Translations under genes and position numbers: made by a program
Source: Bacteroides sp. 519
Lineage (GTDB): Bacteria; Bacteroidota; Bacteroidia; Bacteroidales; Bacteroidaceae
Reading direction: 5' to 3'
Assembly: GCF_010500955.1 (NCBI RefSeq)
Contig: NZ_QVMJ01000002.1
Coordinates: 62,001 to 126,000 of the forward strand
Length of the DNA stretch: 64,000 nt
Notes under the pieces: model-generated
What the model saw: only the letters and a program-made list of their open reading frames with translations
What the model was told of the DNA's origin: nothing
Databases searched by the model: none
Part shown: positions 43,176 through 52,288 of the stretch, piece after piece
Numbering within the stretch: the stretch's first letter is position 1
Layout: every line of letters begins with the position of its first letter

Positions 43176-43759
43176 TTCAAGTCTGATATTGACAGATTTA
43201 GAGATTTCGACCATAAGTATATAAACGACCGTTTAGTTTTATACATCGCCCAATCTTAATTTGATTTCCATATCAATTCATTTATTGCCTGGAAAGATAA
43301 GCTTTTCGTCCCTATATAAAATTCGTATTTACAATAATTAGCGGCATTATTCTCATAAGCCGGGTGGTATTTCCAATCTTATACGATTAACGATTCTTCC
43401 TTTCGCCCGGTTGAAGGGGAAGCACTCTTTACCTTCCTTACCAGTTACTACAGGCAACCACTCATAAAATAAACACCTTCACTAATAGGCGTAAGCATTA
43501 AAAATCCAGCATTTTAAATTTTCCTCCTTAACACATACGACAACTGCCTGACTGGTTATTTTCTATCATGGTGCAAAGGTGTTTACGGAATCTTCACGGG
43601 TAGTAAAGCACAAGCCTTGCAGGTTCCCGAAAAAATCTCCACTCCGTATAAATTCAGGGTAGTATTTTGTCCGTGAATACTTGACAAACCTAATCCCTAC
43701 ACCGGAAATGCACCTGAATAAAAAATCAACCCGGCAGATGCCGATTAAAAATTAAGGTT
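43176..43759. other. 584-bp non-coding stretch upstream of ardA
   Basis: No gene or strong repeat is seen. The part from about 43590 to 43750 is less AT-rich than the rest and may hold the ardA promoter and leader. TTAAGG lies 5 nt before the ardA ATG as a weak ribosome-binding site. Such long non-coding stretches in conjugative elements can contain an origin of transfer, but I see no clear nic-type inverted repeat here. Confidence 0.3.
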
Positions 43760-44287
43760 ATGGAAAATATATCAGAAGCACGGATTTATGTAGGAACTTA
43801 CGCTAAGTATAATGAAGGTTCAATCTTCGGTAAGTGGTTAGACCTTTCAGATTATTCCGATAAAGAAGAATTTTACGAGGCCTGCCGCGAGTTACACAAG
43901 GACGAACAAGACCCTGAATTGATGTTTCAGGATTGGGAATATATACCTTCCAGGCTGATTGGTGAAAGCTGGCTGTCCGATAACATATTTGAAATTATCG
44001 AAGCCATAGAAGATATGGACGAAGATAAAAAAGCACCATTCGAGGTCTGGCTTAACCACGAAAGCTACGATCTTAGCTCTAAAGACATAAATGACCTGAT
44101 TTCCTCTTTCGAAGATGACTTTCAGGGCGCATACAAGGATGAAGAAGATTATGCGTATGAAGTCGTTGAAGAATGCTACGACCTGCCGGAATTTGCGAAA
44201 ACCTACTTCGACTATGAAAAGTTCGCCCGAGATTTGTTTATAACCGACTATTGGTTCGATGATGGTTACGTATTCCTGAACTCATAA
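43760..44287 (+). CDS. ardA: antirestriction protein ArdA
   Basis: A 175-aa, very acidic protein (many Asp/Glu), consistent with the DNA-mimic ArdA family that inhibits type I restriction enzymes when a conjugative element enters a new host. The family start RIYVGTYAKYNEGSIFGKWL and later DYEKFARDLFITDYWFDDGY are clear. Length is typical (about 165-180 aa). A strong intrinsic terminator follows at 44309-44331, so the gene is probably expressed alone. Confidence 0.93.
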   Translation: MENISEARIYVGTYAKYNEGSIFGKWLDLSDYSDKEEFYEACRELHKDEQDPELMFQDWEYIPSRLIGESWLSDNIFEIIEAIEDMDEDKKAPFEVWLNHESYDLSSKDINDLISSFEDDFQGAYKDEEDYAYEVVEECYDLPEFAKTYFDYEKFARDLFITDYWFDDGYVFLNS

Positions 44288-44308
44288 ATGAACCGGAAAC
44301 TTTTTTTT

Positions 44309-44331
44309 AAAGCGGAGCAATCCGCTTTTTT
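44309..44331 (+). terminator. intrinsic terminator of ardA
   Basis: The stem AAAGCGGA / TCCGCTTT with a GCAA tetraloop is followed by a T-run (44326-44331). It lies 22 bp after the ardA stop codon. Confidence 0.85.
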
Positions 44332-44368
44332 AGTATCTAATGATATTAAAATAGTCGCTGCCTTCTCC

Positions 44369-44566
44369 TTAGCGTAGCAACAAGCCCTTCGGAGGAAAGT
44401 TTGTTTTAGAAGTTAGAAGCATAACATCTGTTCCTATTTCTTTATCCTGTTTCCAATAGCCGTCACTCCCTTCATGCGAAAAAGTAGAATAAGTTGATGC
44501 AGCTGGCGAACTTGTTGCGTGCGCAAAGGTAAAATCGGGTTTTGCTGATCTGAACAAATTTTTCAT
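44369..44566 (-). CDS. small hypothetical protein
   Basis: A 65-codon frame starting MKNLFRSAKPDFTFAHATSS and rich in Ser/Thr. GGAGA lies about 9 nt before this ATG, a better signal than most in the window, which is the main reason for listing it; the open frame itself begins further upstream at 44638. No family is recognised. It is antisense to neighbouring genes and could be spurious. Confidence 0.3.
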   Translation of the reverse strand: MKNLFRSAKPDFTFAHATSSPAASTYSTFSHEGSDGYWKQDKEIGTDVMLLTSKTNFPPKGLLLR

Positions 44567-44696
44567 ATCACAATCTCCACGCCTTTGGGTAGTATTCTTC
44601 CAAAAAAATTGCTCCTGCAAAACGCCTCTACTTTGCAAAGCTCACGAAACAAGTCAGTCGCTCAACTCATTCACCGCATAAAAAAAGGTCGTGATT

Positions 44697-44822
44697 ATGA
44701 AAACAAGAACAGAAATATCAATACGAAACAATATCGTTGCTAATCTATTCTCGCATAAAATCTTCAATGCAGCAAGAATGACGGTAGCGAAACACAACAA
44801 ATTTACAATGGTTAATAGATAA
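44697..44822 (+). CDS. very small ORF upstream of the 229-aa gene
   Basis: ATG 44697 to TAA 44822 encodes 41 residues (MKTRTEISIRNNIVANLFSH at the start, then a basic, Ala/Lys/Asn-rich tail ending MVNR). An AAAAAGG-type purine stretch precedes it. The next gene begins 4 nt after its stop, so the pair could be translationally coupled. No family is recognised. Confidence 0.45.
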   Translation: MKTRTEISIRNNIVANLFSHKIFNAARMTVAKHNKFTMVNR

Positions 44823-44826
44823 CATC

Positions 44827-45516
44827 ATGGCACAGGAAAGAATGGACGATTGGATGCAGTATGCGAAAGACCTTGCAAAAGCAGAACGGGAACTGAAAAT
44901 TGAGCATTGGGTATATATCTCCTTTGAAATCCGCAACCCCGACAGAAGTCGGGAAGTTCTTCATACGATAGATATACCCCGTGACATGTTAGACCGTTGG
45001 CGGTGGCTGGTCAACTGGCGAAAGGCTAAGTTAATATGCAAGCACCCACGAAAGAACATAGACCTATTGTTTTGCTATTACGACAAGCGAACAGGCTTAC
45101 ATACGGGTTTTGACTTTATATTGGGAAAAGTCGCTTCGGCAAAGGCACAGATAACCAAAGTCGAAAGAGCTATTGCCCGATATATCGACTATAATAAGTG
45201 CAATAATCTGTTTTTCAATATAGAAACGGATGAGCAATTACAAAAAGCATACAGCAAGTTAGAAGAAAAGAAAGATAATTATCAAAAATTACATGTAATG
45301 TTACAGGAAGAAGTAAAAAATCACAGGGAAAACAGTGATAAATACAAGCTATTTATCGGTTTCAAAAAGTTAGGAGAGTTTTCCTCTATCTTGGAAGCGA
45401 AACAATACGCAGATCAAACAGGGCAGACAGGCAGGTTCAGCTTATTAGGAGACAAATACTATGACACTTGGTATATTTCTCAATGGGATATAAAAAACGA
45501 GGAAACAGGAACATAA
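44827..45516 (+). CDS. ICE hypothetical protein
   Basis: A 229-aa soluble protein of unknown family. The central part is a predicted coiled coil (LQKAYSKLEEKKDNYQKLHV). The N-terminal part has VYISFEIRNPDRSREVLHTI and a Trp/Arg-rich DRWRWLVNWRKAKLIC. The C-terminal part, GEFSSILEAKQYADQTGQTG plus KYYDTWYISQW, resembles a short sequence-binding repeat but has no clear match. An intrinsic terminator follows. It lies among the leading-region genes of the element, where anti-host-defence and establishment genes are common. Confidence 0.6.
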   Translation: MAQERMDDWMQYAKDLAKAERELKIEHWVYISFEIRNPDRSREVLHTIDIPRDMLDRWRWLVNWRKAKLICKHPRKNIDLLFCYYDKRTGLHTGFDFILGKVASAKAQITKVERAIARYIDYNKCNNLFFNIETDEQLQKAYSKLEEKKDNYQKLHVMLQEEVKNHRENSDKYKLFIGFKKLGEFSSILEAKQYADQTGQTGRFSLLGDKYYDTWYISQWDIKNEETGT

Positions 45517-45519
45517 GCA

Positions 45520-45549
45520 CGAGACGGATTTTTCCGCTCGGCTTCTTTT
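45520..45549 (+). terminator. probable intrinsic terminator
   Basis: CGAG-A-CGGA pairs with TCCG-CTCG (one bulged A) around a TTTT loop and is followed by GCTTCTTTT. It begins a few bases after the stop of the 229-aa gene. Confidence 0.6.
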
Positions 45550-45740
45550 ATGGTCCATTCCGGAAAAAGATATGGTAAGGTAATTGTCTGATAGCCGGAT
45601 TAATTGTTTTCAAAAATCTTGCAAACAGCAAGAAATTAAATAAAACGGCAAAAAACATCTATACATAGCTGATTAAGATGAAGTTCGTGATTACTGTAAA
45701 GAAAACATATACATTAGTTTGTCGATGAATAATTCGAATT

Positions 45741-48700
45741 TTACATTATCAACGGATGTGTTATCTTATATGCATCCACTAGACATTGTCTATATACTGT
45801 ATCATTAGATATACGAAAAGCCATGGAGAGAACTCTCTGTGCCTGAGTATAATTCATATTCTTAAACATGAGCGAAAACAAGTTCATGGTAAATATGTTC
45901 ACTCCTGGTTCTGTAATTCCGTCGAGAAGTCTAAGACCTGCATTTAATACATTGTAGGTATTCAACTTATTCTTCTCTATGTTCAGATAACAGTTCTGCA
46001 GATGATTTGGTTCTTTACGGCTGTTCTTGTGGTATTGATCACATATGTATTCTGCTGTCATTTCACAACCAAAATAGTTTAAATCTGCAAAGAATACATC
46101 AATTTTTTCCATTTCCTCGTAATCCATAAAGTATAGCCAGTTATTGCAACTTACTGCCTTATATGCATTGAAATTAATCATCGAAATGGTCCAATCCTCC
46201 GTAATCAGAATACGATTTGGTTGATTGGCTATCATTGTAGACTCTAAAAACATTCGCTGTAACTGCGTACCAATTTTCGACAAATCTTGATTCAGTATTT
46301 CCTCACAATTCTCTATATCACAATAGTCAGCAATCCACTGCTTCACCATCTTGAGTTTTGCAACCAAAGGAGAAATCTCAGGTTCTTCTTCATGTTGTTC
46401 TATCACAAGTATATCATATAGTTTCTGACTAAAAAAAGTGGGCATACCTTTTAACTCCTTCATTATTGAATCATCAATCGCTACCGCAATGCTCTTCGCT
46501 AAGATAAAGCGTTTAGTGAACGAAAGATTGAACTGTTTATGAATCTCATGCATCATCAACAATGAACTTAGCTCAAGTACAGGTTGTACATCTTTCATAT
46601 TGTAATTGCATGCGGCAATGTGCTGAGCAACAACCTTCCGTGGAATCATACAGATTGTGAAATCACCAAATAATTTATCATACAAATCACTCATTATTTG
46701 ATGCTCTCCAATAAAATTATACAATGTTATAGAACCATTCTGATAATTGATTTTAGCTTCTTCCATTTCGGAAACATAACCATCACGTTGACCCGACAAT
46801 TCTTTGAGGTTAGCAAATATCCCATCACCACCAGTTAGATCATCAATCGTGAATGACTTAATCGTCTTACTCCTATTCTCTGAGATTTCCTTCATACAAT
46901 CCATCCACAACTTATGGTACTTGTTGAAAATGGCTTTTACGGTCACAATACTAATACGACGAAAATGGTGCAGTTCTATAGTCTCACCAGGATGCTTACC
47001 AACTAAATCTTCAAGATAAGAACCTAAGAGGATATCATCATATTGTTCTTGACCATCCACATCTAGCATCACATAACTATTTAGGGTAACGACATCGTAT
47101 TGTTGATGAATGATATCACCTAATGATTTCTGAACGGAAAATTGATAAAAAAGGTCATGCAGAGGCTGTGTAGGATTCCTGTGAATTTGTTGATATAGGA
47201 ACTCAACAGCCAGGTCTGGTCGATTGATGAAGTGATAAGTATTGGTAATATTACTAATAGCTGTTTCGGGGAAATCTACATCTTTAAGTCTGTCAAAGAA
47301 CTTCTCCACATCATCATATTTTTTGCATCTATACAATGCCATTAAATGATGCTCTATCAGAATGCCATTTTTAGGGTTTTTATCAATACAAAGCGTTGTA
47401 ATCTGCAATGCACGTTCAAAATCTTGCAATGATTCTGCCATTCCAAGTTCTATGTTCAGTGTATCAGATGTCTCAATTTTGTTCAAACGTAATTGTTTAC
47501 AAAAATCATATAATTTACTTCCATTTTTTTTATCCTTTCGCAACAATTGAACATAAACATGAGTTCTTATATCATAATAATTCATATCAACAATGGGCTC
47601 TATCACTCTAATAGCATCATCAATGCCTATGTATTTTTCATAGATAAGCGAGACATAAGGCTTTAAAATATCATGAAGTTCACCCTCATGAATTTTAATG
47701 TATTCGATATCGATCTGCTTGCCTTCAAAGAAAGCCAGTATTTCCAAAACCACATTTTTAGTCACAACATTTACAATATTCAACTGAGAAATGTGTGGTG
47801 ATGCAACTTCAGTAAAATACTGAATTGAGGAAAGTACATAATTCAAGTTATCATCGTCGAATGCAACATTGTATTGGCAAGCGTCTTGAAAAATTGCCAT
47901 AAAATCATCGCTATTTTGCGCTTTTAACGCTAAAGAAAACCTCTGTTGAAGTACAGATGCACTGACATCTGCACCATAAGCAGCAAGAAATGTTATAGCC
48001 TCAGGTTCCCTGTTGGCACTCATTAGCATAGATGCAACTGCCAGATAATAGAAATCTTTCTGGCCTGGTGTATAAGTACAGTTTTTGATTTCATTAATCC
48101 ATGAAATAGAATTATCATGGATATATGCCACCAGTGCATGAGTAAACCTCAAATCTGGAAGCACATCATTCAATTCAGTTTTATGAAGCAGTTCATAATA
48201 TTTTTCTGACATGGCATACAAATCCTCTGATTCCTTAAATGGAGTATTATTGATGCCAGCAGGTTTATAAACCCATTGCTTTAGAAAACGTGTCAACGAG
48301 ATGCTCAAGTAGAAAACCCACACAGGAATATTATCAATCGTAAGATTGTCCAATATTTTAATAGGATGAGTATCTGGATTAACGGGCATTTCCTTAAATA
48401 TATCATTGTCAAGCATACTGACTATAGCAATAAGATTGTCTCCAGATTTTACATTCTCTGGTACATTCTGCAAAGATTCATTTATATCAATCGCAAAAAC
48501 GAGTGTAGGGACCCACACCCAAACATTATTAGAATCCCTTAGTTTAATACTCTCAGCTAATTCCAAAGCCTTGTCTTTATTCCTATTTTTGCAATAAACA
48601 TAAATCTGACCTGCAACAATATCACAATCAAAATAGTTTGCTCTTTCTGCGGCTTGGTAAGCTATCTCATAATGTTCCAGTGCTTTCTTACTATCAACAT

Positions 48701-49328
48701 AACGCTTACAGTTACCCATAAAATAATCAATAGTAGCAAGCAAAGGAAGGTCAGGATAGCTCTCTTTTGTAACAACAACCCTTAATTTTTCCAGTAATCT
48801 ATAAGCTGTATTTACGTGTAGACTATTGATTGCAGGTGCTAGTTCTTTGACAATGTCTATCGTGTCCTTATTTGTCATACGTTTCAAAACTACATCCAGT
48901 TTTTTATCAGTCCTTTCAGTAGTATCACTAATTTCCCTCAGCTGCTCGCTACTTGGATTCAGCAGTTTACCTTCATACCGCATATATAAGGCGTACATAA
49001 GCACAATAAGCACCACCAACGAAACGACAAACCAATCCAAAGCTCCGTATTCGAACTCCAATGCAGTCCATAAACCACTGTCTTTATCTTCTTTTGATAG
49101 ACCAACTGTTAATTTAGTGATTGGCCAACCTGCACAAATTGTAGCAATGACACCAAGAAAAGCAAGTGTCACTTTGCGTACACTGATGACAAATAAATAG
49201 TTAAATATCGGTTTGCCAATATTTTTCCATATCCATGGAGACTTTTCTTCAAAGATCTCAGGCTTTCGTATGAAATATATGAATAAAATTGCGACTACAG
49301 ATACTACTAAACTTACTAAACCAATCAT
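45741..49328 (-). CDS. large membrane protein resembling TPR-GreAB-C-PIN architecture
   Basis: A 1195-aa single-gene cargo protein. Three hydrophobic segments lie at about 2-20, 52-68 and 99-115, then a long helical-repeat (TPR-like) region at about 150-740 (ALEHYEIAYQAAERANYFDC, LQDFERALQITTLCIDKNPK). At about 746-805, DDILLGSYLEDLVGKHPGET followed by LHHFRRISIV resembles the C-terminal domain of GreA/GreB. A PIN-like nuclease region may follow (about 915-1060) with LELSSLLMM (Glu919), Glu1029 in MFLESTMIA and ITED (1042-1045). This order matches the TPR-GreAB-C-PIN proteins described in PIN-domain surveys. Role is unknown; a nuclease-based defence or stress function is possible. Standing alone with a 330-bp gap before hipA, it is probably a separately acquired gene. 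Confidence 0.6.
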   Translation of the reverse strand: MIGLVSLVVSVVAILFIYFIRKPEIFEEKSPWIWKNIGKPIFNYLFVISVRKVTLAFLGVIATICAGWPITKLTVGLSKEDKDSGLWTALEFEYGALDWFVVSLVVLIVLMYALYMRYEGKLLNPSSEQLREISDTTERTDKKLDVVLKRMTNKDTIDIVKELAPAINSLHVNTAYRLLEKLRVVVTKESYPDLPLLATIDYFMGNCKRYVDSKKALEHYEIAYQAAERANYFDCDIVAGQIYVYCKNRNKDKALELAESIKLRDSNNVWVWVPTLVFAIDINESLQNVPENVKSGDNLIAIVSMLDNDIFKEMPVNPDTHPIKILDNLTIDNIPVWVFYLSISLTRFLKQWVYKPAGINNTPFKESEDLYAMSEKYYELLHKTELNDVLPDLRFTHALVAYIHDNSISWINEIKNCTYTPGQKDFYYLAVASMLMSANREPEAITFLAAYGADVSASVLQQRFSLALKAQNSDDFMAIFQDACQYNVAFDDDNLNYVLSSIQYFTEVASPHISQLNIVNVVTKNVVLEILAFFEGKQIDIEYIKIHEGELHDILKPYVSLIYEKYIGIDDAIRVIEPIVDMNYYDIRTHVYVQLLRKDKKNGSKLYDFCKQLRLNKIETSDTLNIELGMAESLQDFERALQITTLCIDKNPKNGILIEHHLMALYRCKKYDDVEKFFDRLKDVDFPETAISNITNTYHFINRPDLAVEFLYQQIHRNPTQPLHDLFYQFSVQKSLGDIIHQQYDVVTLNSYVMLDVDGQEQYDDILLGSYLEDLVGKHPGETIELHHFRRISIVTVKAIFNKYHKLWMDCMKEISENRSKTIKSFTIDDLTGGDGIFANLKELSGQRDGYVSEMEEAKINYQNGSITLYNFIGEHQIMSDLYDKLFGDFTICMIPRKVVAQHIAACNYNMKDVQPVLELSSLLMMHEIHKQFNLSFTKRFILAKSIAVAIDDSIMKELKGMPTFFSQKLYDILVIEQHEEEPEISPLVAKLKMVKQWIADYCDIENCEEILNQDLSKIGTQLQRMFLESTMIANQPNRILITEDWTISMINFNAYKAVSCNNWLYFMDYEEMEKIDVFFADLNYFGCEMTAEYICDQYHKNSRKEPNHLQNCYLNIEKNKLNTYNVLNAGLRLLDGITEPGVNIFTMNLFSLMFKNMNYTQAQRVLSMAFRISNDTVYRQCLVDAYKITHPLIM

Positions 49329-49658
49329 TACATTTTATTTGAATTCGATAATACACGGTCTATCTAGTTCCAAAATTACAGAAATATCTTTTACGATAGA
49401 TAGTTCTCTCATTTTTTTAATTCATCTATTAATGAAAACCACAAATTGATGGTGCAATATATTATTGCATTCTAATCTATATCAAGCTTATATTGAATTA
49501 TTTCACTAAAGAAATAGCACTTCTCTTTGAACAATTAAAAAACACGTGAAAATTATTCCGATTTTTTTCCATAAAAGTAGTTGGTCTTGTTCAATAAATT
49601 GGCTGGCCGCCGTATTTTACCCTTTATTTGCTAAGGAACTTCATCGATGGTATCTCTG
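49329..49658. other. 330-bp AT-rich gap between hipA and the TPR protein gene
   Basis: The stretch should contain the promoter of the leftward TPR-protein gene. I see no clear -33/-7 pair, no strong hairpin and no credible coding frame. Confidence 0.3.
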
Positions 49659-50942
49659 TCACGACATTCCTGATAATACCTCAATGCGATAATTTACTTC
49701 CTCTTTTATTTGGTGGCTCCAATAGCCATCAATCCCCGCCAGTTGTGCATATCGCGGGTAGTCGCTGACAACACTGATTGCCTTTTCTATGAGGGAATCG
49801 GCACTTTTTATATTGTATTTTTTAGCTACCTCAAGCAAATCACCACGTTCAATACTAGAGTTTTTGTTGTTTATGGTCATGCAATGACGGTTTACATATC
49901 CCGGTGCAGACGGATCGACCGAAAATGTGAAATCATACGTGGGAGTAATATGCCATACTCCGTCTTGCCCCATCATAAAGCTGAAATTTTTATTGTGGTC
50001 ATCCACATTCCCTCCAAGCACATTCATGGCCATGGACAGGAATAACTGCTGCATTTCCGCCGGTACGATGCCGATACGACCAGCAGTGTCAAACAGAGAC
50101 TCATAACTGTCCGCTGTCGGTTTCATTGCTGCCAAAGTCTGGATATGAATTTTCTCATTTCCCTTACGGTCAAACCGCTCGGTAAGAAAATGTACTTCCT
50201 TTTCACCCTCAACAAGCATCGATGGCATCATTTTCACCCCTGCGTCCTGGGCCATCAGATAATAACTGTATTCAATACGTGTTGTCGGCAGATCAAGATG
50301 CTCATCAAACTTGATAATCATCGGGGTAAAACCAGGTGCGGGGGCACTTACCTGTCCCGAATAACACTCATTAGTTTCCGTATTCACATGAATGATCGCT
50401 TTTGCCCTACGACCGCCGGCAGATGTCCCCACCTTGAACAGGCTTTCAATCATCAAGTCAGGTTGCATCTCTGCCTTAAAATCCTTAGCCTCGTTCAAGG
50501 CGGCACAGGCAAGCCTGTACAAGTCGGCAATCTCTACTTTGAACGGCTTCTCCATTTCTTCAGCGGCAGGAGGTATAAACTCCAGAGCCCCCATTCCTCG
50601 CCTACCGATGTATGCCAGGCGGTCAAGTGATGACAGGTCACGAGATTTTATATGATGCACTTTGGCCCATTCATTGAATACTCTATTTCCCCAATGATCA
50701 GGTAGTGAATCGGCTATAAAAGAGGGCAAACCACCAAAGATTTTATCATCCTCTCCATAAACAGGCAGCCCATGTTGAGCGGATACACCATTTATTGGGG
50801 CTTTCAATGGAGCGATATCATAACCACCCTTTATAAAGTCACTGTCGAAATAGAAGCTTACCTTTTCTGTATATCTCTCCTTATAGGCTACTAATGTACC
50901 CACTTTCCGATTCCATAAAAACACATCAAGATTTTGTATCAT
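49659..50942 (-). CDS. hipA: HipA-family serine/threonine kinase toxin
   Basis: A 427-aa HipA-like protein, by family a kinase toxin whose best-known member phosphorylates glutamyl-tRNA synthetase. The N-terminal subdomain (1-110) ends near YIGRRGMGALEF. Catalytic elements look intact: GGNVDDHNKNF (Asp314-Asn319) and the metal-binding TPTYDFTF (Asp337). The residues VGTSAGGRRAKAII form the region around the phosphate loop. The gene overlaps hipB by 17 bp, as usual for this toxin-antitoxin pair. It should help maintain the element or cause persistence. Confidence 0.92.
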   Translation of the reverse strand: MIQNLDVFLWNRKVGTLVAYKERYTEKVSFYFDSDFIKGGYDIAPLKAPINGVSAQHGLPVYGEDDKIFGGLPSFIADSLPDHWGNRVFNEWAKVHHIKSRDLSSLDRLAYIGRRGMGALEFIPPAAEEMEKPFKVEIADLYRLACAALNEAKDFKAEMQPDLMIESLFKVGTSAGGRRAKAIIHVNTETNECYSGQVSAPAPGFTPMIIKFDEHLDLPTTRIEYSYYLMAQDAGVKMMPSMLVEGEKEVHFLTERFDRKGNEKIHIQTLAAMKPTADSYESLFDTAGRIGIVPAEMQQLFLSMAMNVLGGNVDDHNKNFSFMMGQDGVWHITPTYDFTFSVDPSAPGYVNRHCMTINNKNSSIERGDLLEVAKKYNIKSADSLIEKAISVVSDYPRYAQLAGIDGYWSHQIKEEVNYRIEVLSGMS

Positions 50943-51252
50943 TATCGTTCCTCCTTACTCTTTTGGGAATGAGTTTGTTTATTTTTTTTAGTGCCATTGG
51001 CGGCATGGGCAACTCAGGCAGTAAATCACTTATACGTTGCTCCATGCCGATTATCCGCAACAGTGATATGAAATTATTCAGGGTCATGTTCTGATTGACA
51101 CCCTGTTCAAAATGGCTTATTGTAGCAAGGCTCACACCGGATTTCTCCGCCATTTCCTTTTGGCTCATCCGCGCAGCAAGCCTGTACTCCTTTATGCGTT
51201 TCGCTAAAAGTAGCATAATATCTTGGTTGGTAATATAGTTTGTATTATTCAT
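50926..51252 (-). CDS. hipB: HipB-family antitoxin, XRE-type DNA-binding protein
   Basis: A 108-aa protein with one XRE helix-turn-helix domain (RIKEYRLAARMSQKEMAEKS, GVSLATISHFEQG). ATG 51252 was chosen over the in-frame codon at 51282, because the longer version would place its start inside the operator palindrome. HipB neutralises HipA and represses the operon. The C-terminal tail is basic and proline-rich. Confidence 0.88.
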   Translation of the reverse strand: MNNTNYITNQDIMLLLAKRIKEYRLAARMSQKEMAEKSGVSLATISHFEQGVNQNMTLNNFISLLRIIGMEQRISDLLPELPMPPMALKKINKLIPKRVRRNDNDTKS

Positions 51253-51306
51253 ATATGGTATAATATTACTATTTAATTGCAAATTAAATAAATAATATCC
51301 ATATAT
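51251..51306. promoter_or_regulatory. nested dyads in front of hipBA (putative HipB operator)
   Basis: ATATATGG (51251-51258) and CCATATAT (51299-51306) form outer arms. Between them lies a palindrome TATTTAATT-GCA-AATTAAATA (51270-51290). Nested symmetrical sites at the start of a hipB gene fit autorepression. Confidence 0.5.
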
Positions 51307-51314
51307 TACTACTA

Positions 51315-52205
51315 TTATGGAAATTTCTTCTTATCCCGTAAGAAGTCATTCAGATCCTTATAGAGCGGATACGCTGCAAATATATCGCATACTTTACCAC
51401 CCAACAATTCCTGCAAAGTATCCACAACCCGTCTTCCGGCATCATCATTATCAAGATAACAATGAATGACTTCATATTTTTTGATTGGTTCGATGACCCT
51501 GCTGACATTGCTTACCGAGTTCAGAACTATATAATCCATAGATTCGCTGCCTTCAGCTATTCTTCCCAGTTTTACTAAAGTCAGATAGGAAAGATAATCC
51601 ATAAAACCTTCAAACAGGCAACAATAGCCACCTCTTGACCTCTCCAATTTTCGGATGATGGATATATCTTTGGGTGCAATACATCCTTTAAAATAAGGAT
51701 TACGGATTTCATAGCCACCGGCTATATTCGGAAAAGCAACAGCAAAATATCCTTTTTTATTACAGGTATAATGGATTTCCTTACATTCGCGTTCTCCAAT
51801 ATCCAGATTGATACTGCGAGATTGCAGGTATGATTTCAATGCTCCATGATTCAAGTCCACCACTTTTACATTTCTGAACTGATCTGTTAGCCGTTCTCCA
51901 TACTGAGATATTGGTGTTCGTATACGGGGAGCCAGTGCCGGCGCCGCATTCTCTATAAGTTTGAGCAGCCGGGACACATCTTTTGATTTGTAGAGCAGTT
52001 CTGCCAAATCAATGATATCACCACTTTGAGCCGTTCCAAAGTCATACCATAGATTTTTATCTTTATTGACTTTGAATGACGGTGTTCTGTCTTCCCGATA
52101 AGGGGCATGATACCATGCCGACTTAGCCGACTCTTTTGTGGATGAAAAGCCAATGGCTCTCAGATAGTCCACCAGGTCAATCTGTTTTATTTGAGCGATA
52201 TTCAT
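51315..52205 (-). CDS. DNA primase-like protein (CHC2-like N-terminus, Toprim domain)
   Basis: A 296-aa protein. The N-terminal 85 residues have the layout of a primase zinc-binding domain (AWYHAPYREDRTPSFKVNKD, NLWYDFGTAQSGDIIDLAEL) but without the usual Cys set. The C-terminal half is a Toprim domain with LFEGFMDYLS (Glu) and HCYLDNDDAGRR (the DxD motif). Such proteins accompany mobilisable Bacteroides elements and probably prime complementary-strand synthesis after transfer. It begins 83 bp after the RecA-like ATPase gene. Confidence 0.85.
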   Translation of the reverse strand: MNIAQIKQIDLVDYLRAIGFSSTKESAKSAWYHAPYREDRTPSFKVNKDKNLWYDFGTAQSGDIIDLAELLYKSKDVSRLLKLIENAAPALAPRIRTPISQYGERLTDQFRNVKVVDLNHGALKSYLQSRSINLDIGERECKEIHYTCNKKGYFAVAFPNIAGGYEIRNPYFKGCIAPKDISIIRKLERSRGGYCCLFEGFMDYLSYLTLVKLGRIAEGSESMDYIVLNSVSNVSRVIEPIKKYEVIHCYLDNDDAGRRVVDTLQELLGGKVCDIFAAYPLYKDLNDFLRDKKKFP

Positions 52206-52288
52206 ATCTTCCTTTGGAATTTAAGCGGTTCGACATTGATTTATCATATATAGCCCCGGAGTAAACTAAACTTGTTTCTATTCGATAT

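Noticed and set aside
43176..43759. origin of transfer
   Set aside because: The gap is suitable in place and length, but no clear inverted repeat with a nic-like sequence and no adjacent relaxase could be seen.
44369..44638. longer 89-aa version of the minus-strand small frame
   Set aside because: The ATG at 44566 has the better ribosome-binding site; the upstream part has no support.
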